In this document: in pieces, positions 33,486-43,450 of the stretch | How the letters are laid out: each line of letters opens with the position of its first letter | How positions within the stretch are numbered: the first letter of the stretch is position 1 | NCBI GenBank assembly: GCA_025618425.1 | Contig: CM046842.1 | Location: forward strand, 32,997,885-33,061,884 | Reading direction: 5' to 3' | DNA length: 64,000 nt | From: Heliocidaris tuberculata | Lineage: Eukaryota > Echinodermata > Echinoidea > Camarodonta > Echinometridae | Translations under genes and position numbers: made by a program | Notes under the pieces: model-generated | Database searches by the model: none | The model's input: the letters and a program-made list of their open reading frames with translations, nothing else | What the model was told of the DNA's origin: nothing

Positions 33486-36400
33486 AATGATAATTGTTAA
33501 ATGATGGCCAATCTGAACCAGCAAAATTTACAGTGAAAGACTACATGTATACAGGTAATGTTGTTTGACTCATGTCCTTTTTTCTTGTCATTCCCAGAAA
33601 TGCCACACCCCTCCAGTAACTGATACAGATCCTAATGATCCTAGGCTGGTCTGGTACTGTGCTAAGTGTAAACGCAACATGAAGAAAATGGTAAGAACAA
33701 TTTCACTTCTATTTTTACCACCATTTTGTTACAAGTCCTTTTTTTTTTTTTTCTTAATTCTTATACATTGGAACCTCTTTACAGCAAATTTCTTTGGACC
33801 AAAGAAAATACTTTCTTTCATGAATGCTAAAAAAAAACCCACACATACTCACACAAAGAACAATAGAATAGAATACAAAGAAGTGTGATCAGGAATTTTA
33901 CCTTATATAACAAGAGTTTGTTATGTCAGTGTTCTTCATGAGTTTCTACTATAGTATATTTTTCATCTCTGTGCTAAGTGTCAATGCAACATGATAAAGA
34001 TGGTAAGATCAATTTCACTTCAATTTTACCACCACCTCTTACCAACTTCTCTTTCTTTTTTTTACTCGAAAGTATTTTTTAAATTCACCTCTGTACTTCC
34101 CGCCATCTGATATTCTTCTCCTCCTTCTCCTTTTTCCTTTTCTCCTTATACTTTTCCTTTTCTCCTTCTACTTTCTCCTTCTCTTTTCTTATCTCTCTAG
34201 GTATGTAAGAAAATAAATAATGATGCGCTGGAAATTGTATTTTGGCAAATTCCAGATGAGGATCAATAAATTGGATAAGTACATCAGATGTCTCACAAAT
34301 CGATGTGTCCAAAAGAAAAATGAACCCTCAAATTCCAGATATCCAGGTTTCTTGGCCAAACAACAAATATTAAACTCTATAATTACATTTCTGTGTTTCA
34401 TGTTAGCGTTATTTATTTTGTTTTATTTTGTAATAGAAATGGTTATCTTTGGACGGAATTGCATTTAAACATTATCAAATTTACGGATTATGTTGAAGCA
34501 ACTGTTTACTGATTCTTTCAGTAAACGCTCCATATTAGATTGTGAACCTTATCGCTCATTCATCCAGGTTGCTAAGAAACCAGCTAACCTACCAGAAACG
34601 GTCATCACTACTGGCTCCTCGTCGTCCTCCTCCTCATCATCCTCATCATCATCTGGGAAGGACCTGGAAAAGAGTCAGGATCAGACTAGTCCCATGAATC
34701 TATTCAAAAGGGCTGATCCTAAGGTAGATATTATTACCAGGAAGAAATATATCATTAAAATGATAATAATTATAATGAACATAATATTAGAAATTATGAT
34801 AATAATAATGGTAATGATAATGATAATAACAAAGACAAAAATAATGATATTAATGATAATGATGATGATCATCGTCATCATCACCAGACTAGTCCCATGA
34901 ATCTATTCAAAAGGGCAAATCCTAAGGTATAAAATCATTACCATGAAGAAATATATCATTAAAATGATAAAAGATAATAATAATAATGATAATGATAATT
35001 TAAAAAAATGATATTAATGATAATAATAATAACCATCATCATCATCATCGTCATCACCAGACAAGTCCCATAAATGAATTTAGAAGGGATGATCCTAAGG
35101 TAGATATTATTACCATGAGGAAATATATAATTAAAATGATAATAATTATAATGAAAATAATAATAAAAATAATAGTAATGATAATGATAACAATAACAAA
35201 AACAAAAATAATGATATTAATTTTTTTACTGTTTGTAATCATGAAAATCAATAAAACATACTCAACATCATGACCATCATTATTAACAAGTCCCATAAAT
35301 GAATTTAAAAGGGCTGATCCTAAAGTAGGTATTACCATGAAGAAATGTATTATTAAGATAATAATAATTACAATGGACATAATAATAGAAATAATAGTAA
35401 TAATAATGACAATAATAACAATAACAGAAATAATGATATTAATAATAATAACCATTATCATCATCATCATCATCAGACATTAAAGTCAAAATGAATTTAA
35501 AAGCGCTGATCCTAAGATAGGTATTACCATGAAGAAATATTGAATTATAATATAATAATTATAGTGAAAATAATGATAAAAATGCAAATTAATAATAATA
35601 ATGATCATGATAATTATATCAGAAGGGCCAATCCATATTAAAGGGATATTGTAGGCAGTTTCCGTGTGCATTAGGTCATAATTTGCTGACTCCAAACTTG
35701 ATGGAAAGCACTGGAAATACCCATGGGTGTACAAGTCTGGGACACAGCAAACCCGTAGTCCCATCAACAAATACCCTGTGGTCTCCCAGAGAGTCTTCTG
35801 GTGAGGAAAGATAATGACTGGTCATAAAATTGTAGTCCACTCTGAGTGGTTGACAACACCTGTTATTGGGTAAACACATGAATGGTGTCTAATGCCCCAT
35901 GACAGCCTACTACCATGGGTCTTTAATTGCGGAAAAAAATCAGAAATCGAATCTCTTTCAGCATTATAGAGTCAACAAAACAAATATTTTTTACCTTTTT
36001 ATTTCTTTTTTAAAATTATTTTTTACTAAGTTATTGGTTTGAATTGGTTTAAATGGGGATAGGGTTTGTGACCTCAACAATGTTTCAGCATACCTGATGA
36101 TCTGCAGTGAGAGCATACACTTCAGAGAGGGAACATCCAGTTCGATCTTTGATTTTTCTGATCAATCAGATTTGGGAATTCTTCTGTGAAACGTTTAGTC
36201 TTGTTAACTATGGCAGAGGAAGGCTACAGAAACATAGTCATACACTTCTTAACATCATAGTTTACAATCAGCTGTGCTTCATACTTTGTTTAAACTGTAC
36301 AGGAAATTGGAGTAAGATGTCGCTTTTGTACTCACTGCAAAAACTTTCACTGCATGTATGCTTCTTTTTCTTTTTTTTAACAATGCCTTTGTAATGAACT

Positions 36401-37018
36401 GTTCTGTGTATTTTTTGTGGAATTTTTACAGAAGTTCCCTCATTCTTATTCCATGCATTCGGTACATATTCCGTGATAATTCAGTGCGTGTATACTGACT
36501 TCCAGTATCACCAATTACTAATTTTCATGTTATTACTTCTGAAGCAATGGTATATGGCCTTATAAATTCCAGTTAGTATTCATTTCATTTTCTCCTTTAT
36601 CTAGCCTTCACCAACATCGACCACCAGTGCTCAGCAGCCATTTGGTGGCCTAGCCAGCTATGCAGCTAATCTAACCAGTCGACAGCATTCCTCCTCATCC
36701 AAGTCTGCTCCTTCAGGCTCTAGCCGCATCATCACCAGCACTGGCGCTAAAATAGCGCCCTCATCCATTACCAGTCGCAGCTCCAGCACGTCGGGTACGG
36801 CGACAACGATGAGCGGGAAGTTGGTCAAGCCGCAGGGCGTGCAACGGTCGACATCCGTGTCGCAGTCGGGCAAATGGCAGAGCGCGCCCTCAAGTTCGTC
36901 AGCCACTGCGAAGACGATGTCGAGTAACTCGGCTTCGGCGAAGGCGTTGCCACAGACGAGTACGGCGTCTGCGATGAAGAGACTTCATATGATGAAGAAG
37001 AAGGCATCAAAGCGCTAG
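29532..37018 (+). CDS. INTS12: Integrator complex subunit 12 (PHD finger), gene span
   Basis: Coding exons: 29554-29679 (exon starts at 29532), 30398-30487, 31709-31937, 32782-32942, 33598-33690, 34568-34723, 36605-37018; 1269 nt, 422 residues, with GT/AG and matching phases throughout. Residues 1-42 carry [19 protein letters not shown], the N-terminal microdomain that binds INTS1 in the family. Residues 170-226 are a PHD finger with all zinc ligands: C176, C179, C193, C196, H201, C204, C223, C226, including [12 protein letters not shown] and [11 protein letters not shown]. The C-terminus is Ser-rich and ends [15 protein letters not shown], like vertebrate INTS12 (462 residues). Integrator cleaves snRNA 3' ends and attenuates Pol II. 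An acidic run of ten Asp lies in exon 3. The first coding exon opens at an acceptor, so a non-coding exon lies upstream, unseen. A possible poly(A) signal AATAAA is at 39088. Confidence 0.94.
30045..30250. repeat. MITE, 'AGTTCGTAATTAC' family, copy 2
   Basis: Begins CCAGTTCGTAATTACAATTC and ends in a degraded CATTACGTACTG; shares CAGTATGATTTCA and GGTCATTTGTACC blocks with the copies at 1333 and 41965. It lies in INTS12 intron 1. Confidence 0.6.
30398..30487 (+). CDS. INTS12: INTS12 coding exon 2
   Basis: Acceptor TATCTATAG, donor GTAATG; 30 codons, [20 protein letters not shown] then [10 protein letters not shown]. The KRPADK motif is also found in vertebrate INTS12, which supports the exon. 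Confidence 0.87.
30572..30639. repeat. Hairpin of 'TTTTTGGTGGTTT' arms
   Basis: GACTTTTTGGTGGTTTGGTG and CACAAAACCACCAAAAAGTC are near-exact inverses. A direct copy of the first arm occurs again at 31217-31248 (GTTTTGGTGGTTTTGTGGTG), so the pair may mark the ends of a larger decayed element in INTS12 intron 2. Confidence 0.6.
31709..31937 (+). CDS. INTS12: INTS12 coding exon 3 (acidic)
   Basis: Acceptor CTCCAACAACAG, donor GTAAGA. Encodes [20 protein letters not shown], then a ten-Asp run and a Glu/Thr-rich segment. An alternative acceptor (TTTGGAGCAG at 31725) would trim a few residues and change the phase, so the first is preferred. Partial decayed copies of its 3' edge follow in the intron. 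Confidence 0.78.
32075..32480 (+). pseudogene. Decayed partial duplicates of INTS12 exon 3 3' edge, in intron
   Basis: GGAGAAAGAAGAGAAGACAA at 32151, followed by GTCAGAATAGTGGAGAGGAA then GTAAGG, mirrors the exon 3 end (AAAGAAGAGAAGACCAGTC, then GAAG and the donor GTAAGA). A weaker copy with its own GTAAGA lies near 32400-32435. Separately, a stretch of about 45 bp (AGAGGAAACTTGAAGGGAGG) is repeated at 32088 and 32447. The purine-rich intron hence looks built from duplicated exon edge. Confidence 0.5.
32573..32714. repeat. Short hAT-like MITE, 'CAGGGATGCCACTT'
   Basis: CAGGGATGCCACTT and AAGTGGCATCCCTG are exact inverted ends, 142 bp apart. TATGTT lies directly on both sides, compatible with a target duplication. 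It lies in INTS12 intron 3, about 70 bp upstream of exon 4. Confidence 0.75.
32782..32942 (+). CDS. INTS12: INTS12 coding exon 4 (first half of PHD finger)
   Basis: Acceptor CTTCTCGCAG, donor GTGAGT. Encodes [20 protein letters not shown] and QECHNLYHQ with five of eight zinc ligands. Confidence 0.93.
32950..33485. repeat. GAT/GGT trinucleotide microsatellite
   Basis: About 535 bp of (GATGAT)(GGTGGT) triplets fill the intron between the two PHD-finger exons. The long Met/Val, Asp and Thr/Ile frames on both strands are artefacts of the repeat. Confidence 0.95.
33598..33690 (+). CDS. INTS12: INTS12 coding exon 5 (second half of PHD finger)
   Basis: Acceptor TCATTCCCAG, donor GTAAGA, phase 0 at both ends. 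Encodes [20 protein letters not shown] and [11 protein letters not shown] with the last three zinc ligands. Confidence 0.93.
33766..33957. repeat. TA-type MITE, 'GGAACCTCTTTACAG' copy
   Basis: Decayed copy of the 3726/21047 family: left CATTGGAACCTCTTTACAGC, right TGAGTTTCTACTATAG. It sits between INTS12 exon 5 and its partial duplicate. Confidence 0.55.
33967..34044 (+). pseudogene. Partial duplicate of INTS12 exon 5 end and donor
   Basis: CTGTGCTAAGTGTCAATGCA then ACATGATAAAGATG and GTAAGATCAATTTCACTTC copies the exon 5 sequence CTGTGCTAAGTGTAAACGCA, ACATGAAGAAAATG and its GTAAGAACAATTTCACTTC donor region. ATGATAAAG has a TAA in the exon 5 frame, and the upstream zinc-ligand part is absent, so it is non-coding. 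Confidence 0.8.
34568..34723 (+). CDS. INTS12: INTS12 coding exon 6
   Basis: Acceptor TTCATCCAG, donor GTAGAT, phase 0 at both ends. Encodes [16 protein letters not shown], 13 Ser in a row, then [20 protein letters not shown] and DPK. Its last 39 nt are repeated downstream as an array. Confidence 0.88.
34888..35516 (+). repeat. Array of four extra 39-nt exon-6-end cassettes in INTS12 intron 6
   Basis: Copies at 34888-34926, 35061-35099, 35286-35324 and 35477-35516 repeat the last 39 nt of exon 6 (34685-34723). Copies 2 and 3 keep AG before and GT after (CATCACCAG ... GTATAA / GTAGAT) and encode [13 protein letters not shown] and [13 protein letters not shown] in the correct phase. Copy 4 ([13 protein letters not shown]) keeps the donor but its acceptor AG has decayed. 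Copy 5 lost the donor (ATAGGT) and is 40 nt. Spacing is 203, 173, 225 and 191 bp, filled by ATAATGATAATAAT sequence also copied from the intron start. Confidence 0.85.
36605..37018 (+). CDS. INTS12: INTS12 last exon
   Basis: Acceptor TTTATCTAG; 137 codons to TAG. Ser/Thr/Ala-rich with [14 protein letters not shown] and a basic end ([14 protein letters not shown]). CG content is visibly higher than in the other exons from about 36780 on. Confidence 0.92.
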   Translation, partial: PSPTSTTSAQQPFGGLASYAANLTSRQHSSSSKSAPSGSSRIITSTGAKIAPSSITSRSSSTSGTATTMSGKLVKPQGVQRSTSVSQSGKWQSAPSSSSATAKTMSSNSASAKALPQTSTASAMKRLHMMKKKASKR

Positions 37019-37194
37019 ATCATGACTGACCTCATCGTAGACTTCATAGTGGCGAAGAAAGTGCTTAGACTGCTTGTCAACTGCTGTAGAAAAACTGCAA
37101 AGCTTAAGGGTTATGGACTAATTATGCAAGTGGCTGAATTGACAGTTTGACACAAAATAGACTTGTCTTTGAATGGAGTCGTTTCAAACACTTG

Positions 37195-37320
37195 ACTAGG
37201 GATGTGAAGGTCTTGAGTTCAAGCCATAGCAAAGCAGTCGTGCCTCTTGACCCCAGTGTAGAAAGTGGGTGCATGATACGATTAATTCCTTGGAAGGCAC
37301 TGTGATCTGATAACAGTTAT
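37195..37320 (+). mobile_element. tRNA-derived SINE fragment
   Basis: GGTCTTGAGTTCAAGCC at 37208 matches a box-B (GGTTCAAxCC-like) hairpin and is followed by ACCCCAGTGTAGAAAGTGGG and ATTCCTTGGAAGGCACTGTG, which resemble the SINE tail at 2429. Box A is weak. Confidence 0.45.
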
Positions 37321-37876
37321 TGGAGTGAAATCCAGAATTGTGATTTCCATATCAGTCTGGTTGAAAATGTGTAATAACTAAGTAATGAACAAAGGAAGGC
37401 TAAGAAATCAAGTAAAGTGACCCGGTCACTTGTATAATACAAAATTAATTCTACATATGTGAGATTTCCATTTCAGTGAAAAATTATTACCAGCATTAAC
37501 CTCTTGCCTACTTGAACCGACCGGATGGCCGCTGTATAAAGCCTATGGGAATAAGAGAGTTTAGTAGTCAGTAGTCATACAACACATCTACTGCATATTT
37601 TAAAGCAAGTTTGAGTTTTCTTTGAGCTAGTTTCTTTAAAAACACAAAATTTCCACTTCCATGAATTAAGGTCATCGCTTCTGTCCTACTCCCACAGCTG
37701 GCAAAACCTCCTCAACGATAAACTCAAGTACTTTTTTCTCAGAGGTCCATTTTCACTTTATTGTGGTCTACACATGGCAAACAGTGGCCCAGCCCGTAAA
37801 GATTTGGAAGTTTGAGGATGCGGATTTAGACTTTGGGTGTCTGTCAGTGTCAAGCTCAACTGCCAAGGTACTTTAA

Positions 37877-38453
37877 AGGGAAATCCACCCCTAATAGCAA
37901 GTTTTTCTGACAGAAAGAGGAAAAATCAGTGAATTTGAACTAAATTGGACAAGCAATAATGAATAAGGAAGTTATGACTTTTGGAAAGTGGTTATCACTA
38001 TACATGTACATATCGGAATTTCAAACTGGATGAATCGGTAACGTCACTGTGATGTAGTGGCGGACAACTATCCTTTTTGCTCCAACACACAAAATGACTA
38101 GAATGTCATTAAAAAAAAAAAGTTATTGCGCAGTAGGATCCTTTTCTTTCATGAGGACCTATAACAATATGCTATCTACAATATGTTTTGAGTACTGCCC
38201 CGAGGGAAAAGGCGCTTCAGAGAAAACCGCAAATTAATATTCATGTGTACGACAAGCGGGAGAGTTGACCAATGGTATGTCACAATCGACTCACCAAATT
38301 GCCAATTTGAGATTGGCATAGATGTAGTGATCTCATTTTTCAAATCATAACTTTCTTATTCCTTGTTCTATTTCTTTCAAACATTAACCATCCTGTTTTC
38401 CTTCTTTCTCTGCTTGCACACAAATTATCTCATTACCAAGGTTGGATTGCCCT
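37877..38453. repeat. TTAA MITE, 'AGGGAAATCCAACCTT' family, copy 2
   Basis: TTAA at 37873-37876 and 38454-38457; ends AGGGAAATCCACCCC and AAGGTTGGATTGCCCT. The right TTAA is shared with the next element. Confidence 0.8.
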
Positions 38454-38457
38454 TTAA

Positions 38458-38939
38458 AGACATTGATTAACTTTGCCCAGGACTGAAAAAAAAAATCACT
38501 GTTACAGCTAATGCTGTAATCATAACTGCAAACCTTTAGCTCAGACAGGAATCGCCTGAGTTTTATAAGCTGATCGGTCGTTTATATATCAAGATATTTA
38601 CGATTGAACATTGATGTCGGGATAGAGTACCACCGAACCCTACAGAACTCTTATGATTGGCATACCTCACTCTATCACAGAATACCGTACGGGCTGGAAA
38701 CCCGCTCTGAAATCGCCAAGCGCTGGTGCTTGGTTTTTGTGACTGCAGCGCAGTGAAGAAGCCGAGCGACTTGCGCTAGCGATTAATCGCGATTTTCTCT
38801 TTTTTAGGATAGTAAACGGGTTCCATTTTCTCTCATACTTTCACATATCCTTAATTATATATGTAGTTAGAGGACTGCACACAATTCACTGGCATTTGAG
38901 CTGATTTTACAATTTTTCACAAAGTTAATCAATAACTTT
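38458..38939. repeat. TTAA MITE, 'AGACATTGATTAACTTTG'
   Basis: The left end AGACATTGATTAACTTTGCC and right end CAAAGTTAATCAATAACT are inverted, with TTAA on both sides (38454-38457 shared, 38940-38943). The interior is unusually CG-rich near 38690-38790. A left-end fragment of the same family is at 13912. Confidence 0.75.
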
Positions 38940-39507
38940 AAAGACATACATGTATTGCTTGAGGACTGTGCACATGCTTCTAAGCTTTCAAAGGAAAAAT
39001 TGAATCTGTCATGCTTTGGGAATTATCCTTCATCTTCAACTTCAAACAGAATACATTGTATGTACAAAGATTTATGTCCTGTATATAAATAAATGAAAAT
39101 AATACAAAATGTGTCGCACAATTTCTGTTTTTGATATATTTCGGCGATATTTATGGCGTTATTATGTCATACCCTCTGATTATCAGTGTTTTACTTCTGT
39201 TTATGAATCTATGTCTGTCTGTCTGTCTCTCTCTCACAAAGTCATTTACATGTTGGTTTTTCTGTTCTATTTATCTTGCTCATCCAATATTTTTCTTTGC
39301 CTATACATACTTTGGTTTCCCATGCTTGCTCTCTCAACCTTCCAACCCTCCTTCACTACCTCTCATATATGGATCTCCACCTCTTCTCTCTCTTTCTTTC
39401 ATTCTTTCCCTCTCTCATTTAAATTCATCTCTTTCCATTTCTTTCTTTCTCAATGTCTCCCACATTGGCTCTCTCACTCTCTCCTTTAATGCCTTTTTAT
39501 CTGCATA

Positions 39508-39706
39508 CGGTGGAAACTCAGTATGAAGAGGTCTGATATAACAATATTCCTGATATAATAAGGTAATATTCTGGCCCCAGCTCTTTGTATTCTATTGTTT
39601 TTTTAACCTGATATCATGAGATTCCAAGATTAAGCTTAACAAGATTCCTGTTATAACAAGGTAATTTTGATGGTCCAAAGGACCTCGTTATACTGAGTTT
39701 CCACTG
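39508..39706. repeat. TA-type MITE, 'CAGTGGAAACTCAGTAT' copy
   Basis: Ends TACGGTGGAAACTCAGTATG and TATACTGAGTTTCCACTGTA are inverted; same family as 3726-3887. Confidence 0.7.
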
Positions 39707-39969
39707 TACTTCTTACCAAAACTTTTCTGTAGTTTTTCCCACTCTCTCACTCATTCTCAATCCCATGAATTTTCCCCAATGAAAACAATTAAAAACCAAC
39801 CTTTTATTTATGTTGCATTCTATTGCAAATTTAAAATTAAAAAGAAAAAAATGACAATGTTGAAAACAGAGCACAGAAGGTCTAATACAGACATTAAACT
39901 TGGCTGCTGACTGACAAATGCTTCCATCAAGTACATAATAAATGTACATGCATATAACATGAATATTAA

Positions 39970-40928
39970 CCCTTTCAAGACAATTGACCACATTTTGTGG
40001 TTTGGCTCAATAACTTTTGATTCAGAGCCCTGAAAAATATACCAGATACACGAGTAGAAAGAGCAAAAATTTCTGCACATACTATGTCCATTTTTGTTAC
40101 CATATTGCATTTGATCCCAGGAATTTTAAAAAGGAGAATAAGCTTTAAAATCCTTAAAGGAGAATGAAACCCTGGGGAAAAATCCATTTTAATGAAAAGA
40201 GAGGATAGAAGCAATTTTTAAAAAGTTCCGTCAAAATCGGTTAAGAAATGAGAAAGTTATTAAAGTTTGAAAAGTCTCAATTTACTTTCTATGGCGATCC
40301 TCAAATTGACAATGTTGCTTCAAAGTGACAGAGTAGTACAAATCTCCATATGTTTTGTACAAAAAATTTCATATTTTCTCCATTATCTCTAAAGATGCTT
40401 GTCTTTTTGTGAACTCAACATATGATGTGTCAAATACATTTCTCCATGATATATCTTGAGCTAAGGAGACAAGCTGCATCTTGAGAGATAACGGGGAAAA
40501 TATGAAATTTTGTGTACAAAACATATGGAGAGTTGTCCTACTAAACCCGTCACTTTGAAGCAACAGTGCCAATTTTGAGGATCGCCATAGAAAGTAAATT
40601 GAGACTTTTCAAACTTTCATAACTTTCTCATTTCTAAACCGATTTTGATCAAACTTTTTTTAAATTGCTCCTCTCTATCCTCTCTCTTCATTAAAAATGA
40701 TTTTTCCCCAAGGTTTCATTCTCCTTTAAATTGGCAACACATTGAGAGGTTCAAAATCACTGTTTTTATGGAAATTGGCAACTTTTTCAACTTTTCGACA
40801 TTTCTTTTTTACCATGTATATTGTTTTCAAAGATAATTACCCTTTATTACAATCTTGTAGTACTAAAAGAAAAATATTGTTATCAATTTGATCAATTTAG
40901 CCCTTAGATAATTCCTGTCCTGAAAGGG
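39970..40928 (+). repeat. TTAA MITE, 'CCCTTTC' family, split by a nested MITE
   Basis: Ends CCCTTTCAAGACAATTGACC and CCTGAAAGGG flanked by TTAA. It is interrupted at 40158-40725 by another TTAA element; without that insert plus one TTAA it is about 387 bp, close to the other copies. Confidence 0.8.
40158..40725. repeat. TTAA MITE, 'AGGAGAATGAAACC', nested
   Basis: Ends AGGAGAATGAAACCCTGGGG and AAGGTTTCATTCTCCT, with TTAA at 40154-40157 and 40726-40729. Uninterrupted sister elements read AAAATCCTTAAATTGGCAAC at this point, so the empty site confirms both borders and the TTAA target. Its arms (about 130 bp) are strongly complementary. Confidence 0.9.
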
Positions 40929-40932
40929 TTAA

Positions 40933-41323
40933 CCCTTTCTGGACAGGAATTGTTTAAGGGCTAAATTGATCATATTTTGTTCTTCAAATTGGCAACAATA
41001 TTTTTCTTTTAGTGCTGTTCTAATAAGGTGTAATGTCTTTGAAAACAACATTGTTAAAAATAGAAACTTATTCGAAAAGTTGAAAAAATTGTAAATTTTT
41101 ATTTTAAAAACAGTGATTTTGCACCTCTCAATGTGTTGCCAATTGGGGATTTTAAAGCTTATGCTTGTTTTTTTAAATTCCTGGTATCAAATGCAATATG
41201 GTCATGCACACAAAAATGGATAGTGTTTGCAGAAATATTTGCTTCTTTCTACTCATTTTTTAGAGCTCTGAATCAAAAGTTATTGAGCCAAACCAGAAAA
41301 TGTGGTCAATTGTCTCGAAAGGG
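40933..41323 (-). repeat. TTAA MITE, 'CCCTTTC' family, reverse copy
   Basis: Head-to-tail neighbour of 39970-40928 in opposite orientation; the two share a single TTAA (40929-40932). Confidence 0.8.
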
Positions 41324-41455
41324 TTAAGGACTTTGTTTGGGTTTTTTTTCTAGCCCAACTGAATAATACATGACAAGAAGTGATTATGTGAGGCAAACGA
41401 CCCCCCCCCCCCCCCCCCCCCTTCAAAACATAGAGCATAAAACACCTGTGTTTAA

Positions 41456-41827
41456 AGATAAAGTTGAGTTCTGGTTGTGAGATTGAATTGTGAAAGAAAC
41501 TGTCTCAAAGCAATTGAGAAAGGTTAATTATATAGCACATAAGAATTGGTGTATGCTGTGAGGTGTTAGAATCACCAAAATGATAAGAAATTGACTCGAT
41601 CCTGCTGAGAGTCACATGTACTGCAAACAGAAATGTGTATATGGGACTACACACATATGTTCAGCCTGAACATTTCAGCTGTTTCTTGTCATATTTTGAA
41701 CGTGAGGGCATCTGAAAACAATCCTTTTCAGGGGACATTTCTGCTATGATTATCTTCAAAACTAATGTAAAAAAAATGAGAAAGCTCATGAATCATTTTT
41801 TACCTTTCCAAGAACTCAACCTTCACT
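41456..41827. repeat. TTAA MITE, 'AGATAAAGTTGAGTTCTGG' family
   Basis: Inverted ends AGATAAAGTTGAGTTCTGG and AAGAACTCAACCTTCACT with TTAA on both sides. Uninterrupted version of 1262-1877. Confidence 0.75.
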
Positions 41828-41964
41828 TTAAACCTCTCAAACAAGCGTTCGGAAACATTTCATATTTTGCAAATTGACGGATAGTCCTTTAGACAGAGAG
41901 ATTGAGTGGTGATAGTAGCCATAAATATGATTAATATAATTCAATAGCAATTCAATTACTAACA

Positions 41965-42150
41965 AGCGAGTTCATAATTACATTTTGCGCATGATAAAGG
42001 TCATTTATACTCTGCCATTTTGCACGTTCCATGACGCGCGCACACCAGTACAATTTCACTTGTTAAGGACAACGTCCACCAAAACAAATGCGCATGCATG
42101 TATAGTGGTCATTTCAGGGCCATTTGTACCATGTCCTAATTACAAAACTG
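41965..42150. repeat. MITE, 'AGTTCGTAATTAC' family, copy 3
   Basis: Shares GAGTTCATAATTACATTTTG at the left and GGCCATTTGTACCATGTCCT at the right with the copies at 1333 and 30045. Confidence 0.55.
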
Positions 42151-42317
42151 GTTTACTGGCTAATGACTTAACTGTTATAGCAGGAATCTCATTATATCAG
42201 GTTAAAAAAAAAACAATTATATAATATTGAATGTCCTTTAGGGGGATATCGAATATGTTGCCCGCAACAGAATCATATCGCCCCGAGTCGAAGACGAGGG
42301 CAATATGGTTCTTTTAA

Positions 42318-42725
42318 CCCTTTCAAGACAATTGACCACATTTTGTGGTTTGGCTCAATAACTTTTGATTCAGAGCTCTAAAAAATATAACAGATGCAGG
42401 AGTAGAAAAGGAAAAAATTTCTACAAACACTGTGTCCATTTTCGTTGCATGACCATATTGCCTTTGATGCCAGGAATTTTAAAAAAGAAAATAAGCTTCA
42501 AAATCCTTAAATTGGCAACACATTGAGAGGTTCAAAATCACTGTTTTTTATCAAAATTGGCAATTTTTTCAAATTTTCGACTAAGTTTCTAAAGATGTAT
42601 ATTGTTTTCAAAGATATTGCATTTTGTTAGAACCATGTAGCACTAAAAGAAAAATATTATTGTTGCCAATTTGAAGAATAAAATGTGATCGATTCAACCT
42701 TTAAATAATTCCTGTCATGAAAGGG
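42318..42725 (+). repeat. TTAA MITE, 'CCCTTTC' family, inside another element
   Basis: Flanked by TTAA. The host sequence reads GGGGATATCGAATATGTTGCCC on the left (42241) and GGGCAACATTTTCGATATTCCCC on the right (42730), so the host is itself an inverted-repeat element that was hit by this MITE. Confidence 0.75.
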
Positions 42726-43267
42726 TTAAGGGCAACATTTTCGATATTCCCCGAAAGTAGAGCCAGTCAATATTATTTATTACCTATATCACATGTATCA
42801 TGTATAAGTAGGCCTATTTTGTAGCAATTACAAATGCGTCTGTTTGCCTATCAGTCTCTCTGATTTCAGGTTATTCATACAGGCTATGTAAATTGTAATC
42901 AGGGCCAAGCAAGTGTGACGTAAATTGTTTCCACGCGTATCCATTGTTTGAGCCTTTGTACACTTAACGTGTACACAATACTGTGGGCGTATGCGCTTTG
43001 ATAAAAGCGTACTGACAGGAAAGGGTGGAATATGACAAAATGTTGCCCTCTTTTTTAGTACAGTGGTCTATGGGGAAAACCCGGAAGAGGGCAATATGGC
43101 AAATATTGCCCGCTCCGGTGATGAATTTGGAGTAGCGCGCAAAATACGGCTTTTTATTTTGCAGCTAAAATGCCCTGCATAGGTAATAATAGAATATAAA
43201 GAGCTGGGACCAGGAATATTACCTTGTTACATCAGGAATATTGTTATATCAAATCTCTTTATACTGA

Positions 43268-43450
43268 GTTTCCACTGGAAACTCACTATAACGAGGACCT
43301 TGGGACCATGAAAATTGCCTTGCTATATCACGAATCTCCTATATCAGGGTAAAAACACACAAGAACAAAAAGACCTGGGACCAGCAAAATTACCTTTTAT
43401 ATCAGGAATCTCGTTAGATCAGACCTCTTCATAACAAGTTTCCACTGTAC
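43268..43450. repeat. TA-type MITE, 'CAGTGGAAACTCACTATAA' copy
   Basis: Same family as 3726-3887. The right part of another copy (43190-43268, ending TACTGAGTTTCCACTGG) abuts it. Confidence 0.6.

Noticed and set aside
32931..33524. Met/Val-, Thr/Ile-, His- and Asp-rich frames up to 95 codons
   Set aside because: Products of the GAT/GGT triplet repeat in an INTS12 intron; no splice logic or similarity.
34681..35473. Minus-strand Ile/Met-rich frames that look like membrane proteins
   Set aside because: Antisense readings of the ATAATGATAAT-rich cassette array.
39109..39526. Two overlapping plus-strand frames of about 130 codons
   Set aside because: Pyrimidine-rich sequence giving Ser/Leu/Phe strings in two frames at once; no domain and no splice partners.
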